Part shown: positions 55,963 through 64,000 of the stretch, piece after piece
Position numbering within the stretch: position 1 is the stretch's first letter
Layout: every line of letters starts with the position of its first letter
Assembly: GCF_002843605.1 (NCBI RefSeq)
Contig: NZ_CP025263.1
Location: 4,989,501 to 5,053,500 of the forward strand
DNA length: 64,000 nt
Direction: 5' to 3'
From: Pseudomonas sp. S09G 359
GTDB taxonomy: Bacteria > Pseudomonadota > Gammaproteobacteria > Pseudomonadales > Pseudomonadaceae
Notes under the pieces: model-generated
Told to the model about the DNA's origin: nothing
Seen by the model: the letters and a program-made list of their open reading frames with translations, nothing else
The model's database searches: none
Position numbers and translations under genes: made by a program

Positions 55963-57405
55963 ATGAGCACAGCAATCAGTCCGACTGCTTATAACTATAA
56001 GGTAGTCCGCCAGTTCGCCATCATGACGGTGGTCTGGGGGATCCTTGGCATGGGGCTCGGGGTGTTCATCGCCTCGCAACTGGTTTGGCCGGAATTGAAC
56101 TTCGGTTTGCCATGGACGAGCTTCGGCCGTCTACGCCCGCTGCACACCAACCTGGTGATTTTCGCCTTCGGCGGATGTGCATTGTTTGCCACCTCCTACT
56201 ATGTCGTGCAGCGAACCTGCCAGACGCGACTGATCTCCGACGGCCTCGCGGCCTTCACCTTCTGGGGCTGGCAAGCCGTTATCATCGGCGCCATCGTCAC
56301 CCTGCCGCTGGGCTACACCACCACCAAGGAATACGCCGAGCTGGAATGGCCGATCGCCATTTTGCTGGCCATCGTCTGGGTGACCTACGCCGTGGTGTTC
56401 TTCGGCACCATCGTCAAGCGCAAGACCAAGCACATCTACGTGGGCAACTGGTTCTACGGCGCGTTTATCCTGGTGACGGCGATGCTGCACATCGTCAACC
56501 ACGCGTCGCTACCGGTAAGCCTGTTCAAGTCCTACTCGGCCTACGCCGGGGCCACGGATGCAATGATCCAGTGGTGGTACGGCCACAACGCGGTCGGTTT
56601 CTTCCTGACCACCGGTTTCCTGGGGATGATGTACTACTTCGTACCTAAACAGGCCGAACGTCCTATTTACTCGTACCGTTTGTCCATCGTGCACTTCTGG
56701 GCGCTGATTACCCTGTACATCTGGGCCGGCCCGCACCACTTGCACTACACCGCATTGCCGGACTGGGCGCAGTCGCTGGGCATGGCGATGTCGATCATCC
56801 TGCTGGCACCCAGCTGGGGCGGCATGATCAACGGCATGATGACCCTCTCGGGCGCCTGGCATAAGTTGCGCACCGACCCGATCCTGCGCTTCCTGGTGGT
56901 ATCGCTGGCGTTCTACGGCATGTCGACCTTTGAAGGGCCGATGATGGCGATCAAGACCGTCAACTCGCTGTCCCACTACACTGACTGGACCATCGGCCAC
57001 GTACACGCCGGCGCCCTCGGCTGGGTAGCGATGATCTCCATCGGCGCGCTGTACCACATGATCCCCAAACTGTTCGGCCGCGCGCAGATGCACAGCGTCG
57101 GGCTGATCAACGCGCACTTCTGGCTCGCCACCATCGGCACCGTGCTGTACATCGCGTCGATGTGGGTCAACGGCATCACCCAGGGCCTGATGTGGCGCGC
57201 CATCAACGATGACGGCACCCTCACCTACTCCTTCGTCGAAGCGCTGCAAGCCAGCCACCCTGGTTACATCGTTCGCGCCCTGGGCGGTGCGTTCTTTGCC
57301 AGCGGCATGTTGCTCATGGCCTACAACGTCTGGCGCACCGTGCGTGCTTCCGACCCTGCGCAAGCTGAAGCCGCCGCCAAGATCGCCGTTGTGGGAGCCC
57401 ACTGA
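55963..57405 (+). CDS. ccoN1: cbb3-type cytochrome c oxidase subunit I (copy 1)
   Basis: 480-residue second copy of the catalytic subunit, with the same His-containing motifs ([59 protein letters not shown]). It begins with [20 protein letters not shown], as remembered for the CcoN1 of other pseudomonads. It differs from copy 2 mainly near residues 75-100 and at the C-terminus. The start of ccoO1 overlaps the stop (TGATG). Confidence 0.94.
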   Translation: MSTAISPTAYNYKVVRQFAIMTVVWGILGMGLGVFIASQLVWPELNFGLPWTSFGRLRPLHTNLVIFAFGGCALFATSYYVVQRTCQTRLISDGLAAFTFWGWQAVIIGAIVTLPLGYTTTKEYAELEWPIAILLAIVWVTYAVVFFGTIVKRKTKHIYVGNWFYGAFILVTAMLHIVNHASLPVSLFKSYSAYAGATDAMIQWWYGHNAVGFFLTTGFLGMMYYFVPKQAERPIYSYRLSIVHFWALITLYIWAGPHHLHYTALPDWAQSLGMAMSIILLAPSWGGMINGMMTLSGAWHKLRTDPILRFLVVSLAFYGMSTFEGPMMAIKTVNSLSHYTDWTIGHVHAGALGWVAMISIGALYHMIPKLFGRAQMHSVGLINAHFWLATIGTVLYIASMWVNGITQGLMWRAINDDGTLTYSFVEALQASHPGYIVRALGGAFFASGMLLMAYNVWRTVRASDPAQAEAAAKIAVVGAH

Positions 57406-58013
57406 TGAAGCATGAAGTAGTCGAGAAGAATATCGGCCTGCTGGCCTTCTTCATGGTCATCGCCGTGAGCATCGGCGGCCTGACCCAGATCGTCCCGTTG
57501 TTTTTCCAGGACGTAACCAACAAGCCGGTGGAAGGCATGAAGCCGCGCACCGCCCTTGAACTGGAAGGCCGCGACGTCTACATCGCCAACGGTTGCGTGG
57601 GGTGCCACTCGCAGATGATCCGCCCATTCCGTGCCGAAACCGAACGCTACGGCCACTACTCGGTCGCCGGTGAAAGCGTGTGGGACCACCCGTTCCTGTG
57701 GGGCTCCAAGCGCACCGGCCCGGACCTGGCCCGTGTTGGCGGGCGTTACTCCGATGACTGGCAGCGAGCGCACTTGTACAACCCGCGCAACGTGGTGCCG
57801 GAGTCGAAAATGCCGGCGTACCCGTTCCTCGTGGAAAACAAGCTCGACGGCAAGGACACCGCGAAGAAGATGGAAGTCTTGCGCACCCTGGGCGTGCCCT
57901 ACACCGACGAAGACATCGCCGGTGCAGCCGCAGCCGTCAAGGGCAAGACCGAAATGGACGCATTGGTGGCCTACCTGCAAGGCCTTGGCACCATCATCAA
58001 AAGCAAACGGTGA
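57405..58013 (+). CDS. ccoO1: cbb3-type cytochrome c oxidase subunit II (copy 1)
   Basis: 202-residue membrane-anchored cytochrome c with haem motif [14 protein letters not shown]. Very close to copy 2, with Gly instead of Gln inside the CxxCH motif and a different segment around residues 140-155 ([17 protein letters not shown]). One-base overlap with ccoN1. Confidence 0.94.
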   Translation: MKHEVVEKNIGLLAFFMVIAVSIGGLTQIVPLFFQDVTNKPVEGMKPRTALELEGRDVYIANGCVGCHSQMIRPFRAETERYGHYSVAGESVWDHPFLWGSKRTGPDLARVGGRYSDDWQRAHLYNPRNVVPESKMPAYPFLVENKLDGKDTAKKMEVLRTLGVPYTDEDIAGAAAAVKGKTEMDALVAYLQGLGTIIKSKR

Positions 58014-58018
58014 CCTTC

Positions 58019-58204
58019 ATGGATATCGGGATGATTCGAGGCCTGGGCACCGTTGTGGTGATGGTGGCCTTTATCGGCCTGGCGCTGTGGGTGTTCAGCC
58101 CCCGGCGCAAGTCGGAGTTTGACGACGCGACCATGCTGCCCTTTGCAGATGATCCCGAAGCCATCAAGCACGTCGAGCAAGCTTCTAGGAGTAACAAAGA
58201 ATGA
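58019..58204 (+). CDS. ccoQ1: cbb3-type oxidase small subunit CcoQ (copy 1)
   Basis: 61-residue one-helix protein ([17 protein letters not shown]) with a short charged tail. The ATG at 58019 is chosen; an in-frame GTG three codons earlier overlaps the ccoO1 end. Its stop overlaps the ccoP1 start (ATGA). Confidence 0.88.
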   Translation: MDIGMIRGLGTVVVMVAFIGLALWVFSPRRKSEFDDATMLPFADDPEAIKHVEQASRSNKE

Positions 58205-59178
58205 CTACGTTCTGGAGTCTGTACGTCACAGTCCTCAGTCTGGGTACCATCTTCGCCCTGACCTGGCTGCTGCTGTCGACCCGCAAGGGGCAGCGCGCCG
58301 AGCAAACCGACGAGACCGTCGGCCACTCGTTCGACGGCATCGAGGAGTACGACAACCCGCTGCCAAAATGGTGGTTCATGCTGTTCGTCGGCACCATCAT
58401 CTTCGCCCTCGGCTACCTGGCGCTCTACCCAGGCCTGGGCAACTGGAAAGGCCTGTTGCCGGGCTACAACTACCTCGACAACGACAAGCAAACCCCGTTT
58501 GCCAACGGCCAGACCGGCTGGACCGGCGTGCACGAATGGGAAAAGGAAATGGCCAAGTCGGAGGCCAAGTTCGGGCCGATCTTCGCCAAATTCGCAGCGA
58601 TGCCAATTGAAGAAGTGGCCAAGGACCCGCAAGCCCTGAAGATGGGTGGCCGTTTGTTCGCCTCCAACTGCTCGGTGTGCCACGGTTCCGACGCCAAGGG
58701 CGCCTACGGTTTCCCCAACCTGACCGACGCCGACTGGCGCTGGGGCGGCGAGCCAGCGACCATCAAGGAAACCATCATGAAAGGCCGCCATGCGGTGATG
58801 CCGGCCTGGGCCGAAGTCATTGGCGAGCAAGGCGTGGCCGACGTGGCCGGGTTTGTGGTGACCAACCTCGACGGGCGCAAACTCCCGGAAGGCGCCAAGG
58901 CCGACGTGGCCAACGGTGCGAAACTGTTCGCCGCCAACTGCGTGGCCTGCCACGGGCCCGCCGGTAAAGGCACCCCAGCCATGGGCGCGCCGGACCTGAC
59001 CCACCCGGGTGCATTCATCTACGGTTCGAGCTTCGCCCAACTGCAGCAAACCATCCGTTACGGCCGTCAGGGCCAGATGCCGGCTCAGGAACTGTTGCAA
59101 GGCAATGACAAGGTGCACTTGCTGGCGGCGTATGTGTACAGCTTGTCCCATGGGGAAAAACCGGCCGATACAGAGTAA
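58201..59178 (+). CDS. ccoP1: cbb3-type cytochrome c oxidase subunit III (copy 1)
   Basis: 325-residue di-haem cytochrome c with haem motifs [12 protein letters not shown] near 150 and [12 protein letters not shown] near 243, anchored by two N-terminal helices. Compared with CcoP2 it carries an extra segment [17 protein letters not shown] after the second helix. Its stop is followed by a strong terminator, so the operon ends here and does not read into the islet. Confidence 0.94.
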   Translation: MTTFWSLYVTVLSLGTIFALTWLLLSTRKGQRAEQTDETVGHSFDGIEEYDNPLPKWWFMLFVGTIIFALGYLALYPGLGNWKGLLPGYNYLDNDKQTPFANGQTGWTGVHEWEKEMAKSEAKFGPIFAKFAAMPIEEVAKDPQALKMGGRLFASNCSVCHGSDAKGAYGFPNLTDADWRWGGEPATIKETIMKGRHAVMPAWAEVIGEQGVADVAGFVVTNLDGRKLPEGAKADVANGAKLFAANCVACHGPAGKGTPAMGAPDLTHPGAFIYGSSFAQLQQTIRYGRQGQMPAQELLQGNDKVHLLAAYVYSLSHGEKPADTE

Positions 59179-59192
59179 AGCGTTAAACCAAA

Positions 59193-59230
59193 AACAGCCC
59201 CGCCAATATTAATCGGCGGGGCTGTTTTTA
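59193..59230 (+). terminator. Terminator of the ccoNOQP-1 operon
   Basis: ACAGCCCCGCC (59194-59204) pairs with GGCGGGGCTGT (59215-59225) across a ten-base AT-rich loop, followed by a T-rich tract. Confidence 0.92.
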
Positions 59231-59310
59231 TTTGAGCGCGGAACGACTTCACTCATCGACAATTCATTGATTAATCCACGGGCGTAGGCGCGGACAGGCG
59301 ATCGGCGCCA

Positions 59311-59685
59311 TTACAGCGAATCGATGTATCGGTGGATATCATTAAGATCAATTTTTCCATCTCTCTGGTTATTACTATCCAGATCAATAGTCGATAAAAA
59401 CTCGTTGCGTGAAAGGATTTCCAGCGCGAGTGCCTGGTCTGCTTGGGTAAACTTGTTTCCTCCCTGGCCTTTGACGATAACCATCAAAAAGTCCGAAGTA
59501 ATAAACCCTGGCGTTTCGGGATCCGAAAACCTTTGGAGGTTTTGACTCAGCAGCAGCGCTAATGAAACGTTATCGAGGCTCATGTAAAAGTTTGAAAGCT
59601 CTCGAAGCGCTGCGCGTACGTTGTCGGAACTCGCGGATGAAGAATCCAAAGGGTTGACGTTTGCCAGAGTTGTAGAAATTTCCAA
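59311..59685 (-). CDS. Unknown small protein with EF-hand-like C-terminus
   Basis: 124-residue acidic, soluble protein. Residues 1-95 are predicted helical and Leu/Ser/Asn-rich (VRAALRELSNFYMSLDNVSL); the end DLDSNNQRDGKIDLNDI resembles a calcium-binding EF-hand or dockerin loop with spaced Asp/Asn ligands. No family is recognised. The start is a TTG at 59685 with GAG about eight bases upstream, so the N-terminus is uncertain. Base composition is more AT-rich than in the flanking cco genes, and with the toxin-antitoxin pair it forms an insertion-like islet between ccoP1 and ccoG. Confidence 0.55.
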   Translation of the reverse strand: MEISTTLANVNPLDSSSASSDNVRAALRELSNFYMSLDNVSLALLLSQNLQRFSDPETPGFITSDFLMVIVKGQGGNKFTQADQALALEILSRNEFLSTIDLDSNNQRDGKIDLNDIHRYIDSL

Positions 59686-59944
59686 GAGCTATCTCACTGT
59701 AAGTTGCCCTACTCCCGACATGGAAGAAGGTGACAAGTGAGTGTTAATTTCACCGCACCACGTTCCCAAAACGCATACAAACTTACAGACAGATTCATAC
59801 GCGATTTATGGCTATAGAGTGAAAGCTGCGCAAGGCCTGGCTGTTTCCCGCCCGGAAAATCGACCGCTGGTAGCCTCGAACTTGCCCCTCTTCATGCCGA
59901 GGTAGTAACGTATCTACATCATGTCCAACAAAGGCGGTCACCCC

Positions 59945-60199
59945 ATGACCATCACCACTATTTCCAGCCGTGAATTCAATCAAGACACAAGCGGTGCCAA
60001 AAAAGCTGCCCGCCAAGGGCCGGTTTTTATCACCGATCGCGGCAAGCCTGCCCATGTACTGCTAAGTATTGAGGACTACCAGAAACTGACGGGGCTCAAT
60101 GTCGACATCGTTGACCTGTTGGTTATGCCGGAAGCTGCCGAAATCGACTTCGAAACCGAACGTGCCGTGATCACTCATCGACCCGTGGACCTTTCTTGA
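59945..60199 (+). CDS. Phd/YefM-family antitoxin
   Basis: 84-residue antitoxin. The N-terminus MTITTISSREFNQDTSGAKK and the following VFITDRGKPAHVLLSIEDY are the Phd/YefM DNA-binding fold; the acidic C-terminal part (LLVMPEAAEIDFETERAV) would bind and block the toxin. It normally represses its own promoter. The ATG at 59945 starts the family-like sequence; an ATG eight codons upstream has no ribosome site. Stop and toxin start overlap (TGATG). Confidence 0.87.
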   Translation: MTITTISSREFNQDTSGAKKAARQGPVFITDRGKPAHVLLSIEDYQKLTGLNVDIVDLLVMPEAAEIDFETERAVITHRPVDLS

Positions 60200-60609
60200 T
60201 GTACCTACTCGACACCAACGTTATCTCTGAACTTCGTAAACCCCAGGCCGACGCGAACGTGGTCGCCTGGGCCAAAAGTGTCATCGCACCGCGCATGTTT
60301 ATCTCGGCGATTACCTTGAAAGAGCTGGAAACCGGGGTACTGCGCATCGAACGTCGTGACCCGACTCAGGGGAAGGTACTGCGTCTATGGCTCAAGCGTC
60401 ATGTGATGCCGGCTTTCGATGCCAGGATATTGCCGGTTGATGCAGCCGTCGCGCTGCGTTGCGCCCGTTTGCATGTGCCGGACCAGGCTAACGAGAGCGA
60501 CGCTTTGATTGCCGCAACCGCTCTGGTTCATGGGCTCACGGTGGTCACACGGAATGTCAGTGACTTCAAGTCCAGTGGCGTTCCACTGATTAATCCATGG
60601 GATGAATGA
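60199..60609 (+). CDS. VapC-family PIN-domain toxin
   Basis: 136-residue PIN nuclease. Acidic metal ligands are seen in LLDTNVISELRK (Asp near residue 5), ITLKELETGVLRIE (Glu near 43), NESDALIAATALVHG (Asp near 98) and VTRNVSDF (Asp near 118). VapC toxins cut tRNA or rRNA and slow growth when the antitoxin is lost. It is one base overlapped with the antitoxin and forms a complete module. The last 150 bases before ccoG are free of genes. Confidence 0.9.
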   Translation: MYLLDTNVISELRKPQADANVVAWAKSVIAPRMFISAITLKELETGVLRIERRDPTQGKVLRLWLKRHVMPAFDARILPVDAAVALRCARLHVPDQANESDALIAATALVHGLTVVTRNVSDFKSSGVPLINPWDE

Positions 60610-60649
60610 CCTGCTCACCGGCCAAAACCGTCCATACTTCCCAAGTCAA

Positions 60650-60663
60650 TTGATCCAGATCAC
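60650..60663. promoter_or_regulatory. Anr/FNR box upstream of ccoG
   Basis: TTGATCCAGATCAC matches nine of ten fixed bases of TTGAT-N4-ATCAA. It lies about 155 bases before ccoG, and a second element ATCAATTGAT follows at 60671. A TTGACA at 60711-60716 could be a -35 hexamer further down. It fits oxygen-controlled expression of the oxidase assembly genes. Confidence 0.7.
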
Positions 60664-60816
60664 ATATACCATCAATTGATTTCCCCCAACGCGACCAAAG
60701 GTCGCACCCTTTGACAGGGATCGGGGGCGTATCATTAGGCCACTGCAACACCCTTAATTTGACCCCGGTTGGCACGTACTGGCCGAGGCAAATCTCCACC
60801 GCCGTGGGATGCAATG

Positions 60817-62232
60817 ATGAGAGACCAGATACCGGTACATGACGTTACCCCGCCTGCCAAAAATACGACCCAGTCCGTCGATCTCTACGCGTCGCGAGAG
60901 AAAATCTACACCCGCGCCTTCACCGGTCTGTTCCGCAATTTGCGCATGCTCGGTGGCGCCGCGTTGTTCCTGCTCTACTTCGGCACGGTGTGGCTGAACT
61001 GGGGTGGCCACCAGGCTGTCTGGTGGAACTTGCCGGAACGTAAATTCTTCATTTTTGGCGCGACCTTCTGGCCCCAGGACTTCATCCTGCTCTCGGGCAT
61101 TCTCATTGTTGCGGCGTTTGGCCTGTTCTTTATCACGGTGTACGCGGGGCGCGTGTGGTGCGGTTATACCTGCCCGCAAAGCGTGTGGACCTGGATCTTC
61201 ATGTGGTGCGAAAAGGTCACCGAAGGCGACCGCAACCAGCGCATCAAGCTCGACAAAGCCCCCATGGGCGCCAACAAATTCCTGCGCAAATTCAGCAAGC
61301 ACACGCTGTGGCTGCTGATTGGCTTTGCCACCGGCATGACCTTCGTCGGCTACTTCTCGCCAATCCGCGAACTGGTGTTCGACTTCTTCACCGGCCAGGC
61401 CGATGGCTGGTCGTATTTCTGGGTCGGCTTCTTCACCCTCGCCACCTACGGCAACGCCGGCTGGCTGCGCGAGCAGGTGTGTATCTACATGTGCCCGTAC
61501 GCACGCTTCCAGAGCGTGATGTTCGACAAGGACACCCTGATCGTCTCCTACGACCCGCGCCGTGGCGAAGTGCGCGGCCCGCGTAAAAAGGGCATCGACT
61601 ACAAGGCCCAGGGCCTGGGCGATTGCATCGACTGCACGATGTGCGTGCAGGTGTGCCCCACCGGCATCGACATCCGCGACGGCCTGCAAATCGAGTGCAT
61701 CGGCTGCGCCGCCTGCATCGATGCCTGCGACAACATCATGGACAAGATGGAATACCCACGCGGCCTGATCAGCTACACCACCGAGCACAACCTGTCCGGG
61801 CAGAAAACCCATAAGCTGCGCCCACGCCTGATCGGGTATGCGCTGGTGTTGCTGGCGATGATCAGCCTGTTGGCCGCTGCGTTTTTCATGCGCTCGCTGG
61901 TAGGGTTCGACGTGAGCAAGGACCGCGTGCTGTTCCGCGAAAACGCCGAGGGGCGCATCGAAAACGTCTACAGCCTGAAGATCATGAACAAGGACCAGCG
62001 CGACCACACCTACGTGCTCGACGCCGCAGGCCTGCCGGACCTCAAGCTGCAAGGCCGGCGCGAAATCAAGGTGGCCGCCGGCGATATCGTCAGTATGCCG
62101 GTGGAGTTGTCGAGCGCGCCGGAGCAATTGCCGTCGAGCACCAACGAGGTCAAATTCATCCTCACCGACGCCGATGACGACAGTGTTCGTATTGAAGCCA
62201 AGAGCCGATTCATCGGCCCCCAAGTCCGTTAA
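60817..62232 (+). CDS. ccoG: cbb3 oxidase accessory protein CcoG (RdxA/FixG)
   Basis: 471-residue membrane iron-sulfur protein involved in copper reduction and cbb3 oxidase assembly. About five helices, with cysteine motifs YTCPQSVWTW near 120, CIYMCPYARFQ near 224, and two 4Fe-4S clusters in CIDCTMCVQVCPTGIDI near 270 and CIGCAACIDACDN near 295; the periplasmic C-terminal part is Ig-like. The start at 60817 matches the conserved opening MRDQIPVHDVTPP; an adjacent ATG precedes it. Confidence 0.93.
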   Translation: MRDQIPVHDVTPPAKNTTQSVDLYASREKIYTRAFTGLFRNLRMLGGAALFLLYFGTVWLNWGGHQAVWWNLPERKFFIFGATFWPQDFILLSGILIVAAFGLFFITVYAGRVWCGYTCPQSVWTWIFMWCEKVTEGDRNQRIKLDKAPMGANKFLRKFSKHTLWLLIGFATGMTFVGYFSPIRELVFDFFTGQADGWSYFWVGFFTLATYGNAGWLREQVCIYMCPYARFQSVMFDKDTLIVSYDPRRGEVRGPRKKGIDYKAQGLGDCIDCTMCVQVCPTGIDIRDGLQIECIGCAACIDACDNIMDKMEYPRGLISYTTEHNLSGQKTHKLRPRLIGYALVLLAMISLLAAAFFMRSLVGFDVSKDRVLFRENAEGRIENVYSLKIMNKDQRDHTYVLDAAGLPDLKLQGRREIKVAAGDIVSMPVELSSAPEQLPSSTNEVKFILTDADDDSVRIEAKSRFIGPQVR

Positions 62233-62247
62233 ACAGAGAGCACAACA

Positions 62248-62787
62248 ATGCCCGCAGCTACTGCCGCAAGCCCCTGGTACAAGCACCTCTGGCCCTGGAT
62301 CATCATTGGCATCCTGGCCTGCTCGGTGACCTTGACCTTGTCCATGGTGACCATCGCGGTGAACAACCCGGACAACCTGGTCAACGACAACTACTACGAG
62401 GCCGGCAAAGGCATCAACCGTTCCCTGGACCGCGAGCTGCTGGCCCAGACCCTGCAACTGCGTGCCAAGGTGCACCTGGACGAGCTGACCGGCGAAGTCG
62501 AGGTACACCTGAGCGGCAACAGCAACCCGGCGACCCTGGAACTGAACCTGATTTCCCCGACCCAGCCCGAGAAGGATCGCAAGATCAACCTGGCCCTCAG
62601 CGCCAGCGAACCCGGGCGCTACATCGGCCAGGTCACCGACAAGGTCGAAGGCCGCCGTTTCGTCGAACTGCTCGGCGTGGAAGGCGACCGCACCTGGCGC
62701 ATGTTCGAAGAAGAACAGGTCAGCCATGACAAGGACTTGCTGCTGGGCGACGAACCATTGCAGGGTGCTGAAGACCTGAAAAAATAA
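62248..62787 (+). CDS. ccoH: cbb3 oxidase assembly protein CcoH (FixH)
   Basis: 179-residue protein with one N-terminal helix (about residues 12-38, WIIIGILACSVTLTLSMVTI) and a periplasmic beta domain beginning VNDNYYEAGKGINRSLDRE. CcoH binds CcoP and helps assemble the complex. It follows ccoG by 15 bases and is followed by a REPIN, then ccoI. Confidence 0.92.
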   Translation: MPAATAASPWYKHLWPWIIIGILACSVTLTLSMVTIAVNNPDNLVNDNYYEAGKGINRSLDRELLAQTLQLRAKVHLDELTGEVEVHLSGNSNPATLELNLISPTQPEKDRKINLALSASEPGRYIGQVTDKVEGRRFVELLGVEGDRTWRMFEEEQVSHDKDLLLGDEPLQGAEDLKK

Positions 62788-62803
62788 AAGCCGCGCTTCG
62801 CGT

Positions 62804-62869
62804 ATCGGGGGCAAGCCCCCTCCCACATTTGGAATGCATTTCAAATGTGGGAGGGGGCTTGCCCCCGAT
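62804..62869. repeat. REPIN with a very short spacer
   Basis: ATCGGGGGCAAGCCCCCTCC (62804 on) and its mirror up to 62869, with a 20-base AT-rich spacer that is itself nearly palindromic. It lies inside the ccoGHI operon, between ccoH and ccoI. Confidence 0.88.
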
Positions 62870-62901
62870 GAGGCCCTCCCAGCCAACCAAGATCCATAAC
62901 C

Positions 62902-64000
62902 ATGACCTCCCCCTGCTACCACTGCGCCCTCCCCGTCCCCTCCGGCAGCCGCTTTACCGCCGTAATCCTCGGCGAGCGCCGCGAATTATGCTGCCCAGGC
63001 TGCCAGGCAGTGGCCGAAGCCATCGTGGCCGGTGGCCTGGAAAGCTATTACCAGCACCGCAGCGAAGCCTCGGCCAACCCCGAGGCGCTGCCGGTGCAAC
63101 TGGTGGACGAACTGGCGCTGTACGACCGCGCCGACGTGCAACAGCCCTTCGTGCGCCATCAGGGCGAGCTCGCCGAAATCACCCTGTTGATGGAAGGCAT
63201 CAGTTGCGCGGCCTGTGGCTGGTTGATCGAAAAACACCTGCGCAGCCTGCCCGCCGTGGCCGAGGCGCGGTTGAACCTGTCCAACCATCGTCTGCACGTG
63301 CGCTGGGCCGACGGGCAATTGCCGTTGAGCCAGCTGCTGAGTGAATTGCGCCACATCGGCTACGCCGCCCACCCCTACCAGGCGGACCGCGCGGCCGAAC
63401 AGCTGGCCAGCGAAAACCGCCTGGCCCTGCGCCAACTGGGGGTAGCCGGGTTGCTGTGGTTCCAGGCGATGATGGCGACCATGGCCACCTGGCCGGAATT
63501 CAATATCGACCTCAGCCCCGAGTTGCATGTGATCCTGCGTTGGGTGGCGATGTTTCTGACAACCCCCATCGTGTTCTACAGCTGCGCGCCGTTTTTCAAG
63601 GGCGCCCTGCGCGATCTGCGCACACGCCACCTGACCATGGATGTGTCGGTGTCCCTGGCGATTGGTGGCGCCTACCTGGCCGGCATCTGGACCGCGATGA
63701 CCGGCGTGGGCGAACTGTACTTCGACGCGGTGGGCATGTTTGCGCTGTTCCTGCTGGCCGGGCGCTACCTGGAGCGCCGCGCACGCGAGCGCACGGCCGC
63801 CGCCACCGCGCAGTTGGTCAACCTGCTGCCCGCCTCGTGCCTGCGGCTCACGGCGGATGGCCAGAGTGAACGCATCCTGCTGCGCGAACTGGCCGTGGGC
63901 GACCGCGTGCTGGTGCATCCGGGCGCGGTGCTGCCGGCGGATGGGCTGATCCTCGACGGCCAGTCCAGCATCGATGAATCCCTACTCACCGGTGAGTATC
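62902..64000 (+). CDS. ccoI: Copper-translocating P-type ATPase CcoI, 3' end missing
   Basis: N-terminal 366 residues of a heavy-metal P1B ATPase that delivers copper for cbb3 oxidase. A zinc-ribbon-like start (CYHCALPV and LCCPGCQAVAEAI) is followed by a metal-binding domain with GISCAACGWLIE near 98, then membrane helices from about residue 180 and the actuator-domain sequence DESLLTGE at the window edge. The frame is open at 64000, so the phosphorylation and ATP domains lie outside. The gene is the third of the ccoGHIS set. Confidence 0.92.
   Translation, partial: MTSPCYHCALPVPSGSRFTAVILGERRELCCPGCQAVAEAIVAGGLESYYQHRSEASANPEALPVQLVDELALYDRADVQQPFVRHQGELAEITLLMEGISCAACGWLIEKHLRSLPAVAEARLNLSNHRLHVRWADGQLPLSQLLSELRHIGYAAHPYQADRAAEQLASENRLALRQLGVAGLLWFQAMMATMATWPEFNIDLSPELHVILRWVAMFLTTPIVFYSCAPFFKGALRDLRTRHLTMDVSVSLAIGGAYLAGIWTAMTGVGELYFDAVGMFALFLLAGRYLERRARERTAAATAQLVNLLPASCLRLTADGQSERILLRELAVGDRVLVHPGAVLPADGLILDGQSSIDESLLTGEY

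Noticed and set aside
52312..59178. Very recent tandem duplication or assembly duplication of the cco operon
   Set aside because: The copies differ at many codons, in ccoQ, the ccoP linker and all spacers, and tandem cco operons are normal in pseudomonads.
1..64000. CRISPR arrays, tRNA or rRNA genes, prophage or IS elements
   Set aside because: Reading both strands showed no regularly spaced repeats, no cloverleaf with CCA-type ends and no transposase or phage gene; the repeated palindromes are REPs.

Overview
The window is a piece of a Pseudomonas chromosome, most likely from the P. fluorescens group. The evidence is the high-GC coding style, the REP/REPIN palindromes built on GTGGGAG...CTTGC..., the tandem ccoNOQP operons followed by ccoGHI, and typical pseudomonad families such as OprD porin, AceK, Aer and PA1414-type and TorF-like proteins. 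No rRNA, tRNA, CRISPR array, prophage or insertion sequence was seen.

Layout. 1-6 kb: transporters (a truncated Na+/solute symporter, an MFS exporter with its divergent LysR regulator, an NCS1 permease) and a 40-residue PA1414-like micro-ORF with an Anr-like site. 6-14.4 kb: CvfB-like S1 protein, small conserved proteins, TorF-like porin, DUF6279 lipoprotein, DEAD-box helicase, mechanosensitive channel, OprD porin. 14.4-24.6 kb: isochorismatase-family hydrolase with divergent LysR, EamA exporter, azoreductase, a LysR/hydrolase/cyclophilin/ABC-exporter run, a frameshifted aquaporin Z, a FemAB/GNAT-like protein. 24.6-34.5 kb: Porin_5 porin, ECF sigma factor plus zinc-finger anti-sigma, a KAS III-like enzyme, HrpA helicase, AceK. 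34.5-39.6 kb: chemoreceptor, two EamA exporters, CPBP protease.

39.8-49.8 kb is the most distinctive part. It is a compact glycan locus: wecB and wecC (UDP-ManNAcA supply), a 1456-residue protein fusing a methyltransferase, a coiled coil, a CgeB-like glycosyltransferase, uncharacterised modules and a GT4 glycosyltransferase, then a frameshifted membrane protein and two GT4 glycosyltransferases. No recognisable Wzx, Wzy, Wzz or initiating transferase lies in the window.

49.8-64 kb is the microaerobic respiration region: the aerotaxis receptor Aer, an alpha/beta hydrolase, two complete ccoNOQP operons for cbb3 oxidases, then ccoG, ccoH and the start of ccoI (assembly and copper delivery). Between ccoP1 and ccoG sits an islet carrying an EF-hand-like orphan and a Phd/VapC-type toxin-antitoxin pair. 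An almost perfect Anr/FNR box lies upstream of ccoG.

Two genes (aqpZ and the membrane protein of the glycan locus) are each broken by what looks like a one-base loss in a short homopolymer. They may be sequencing errors or real inactivation.
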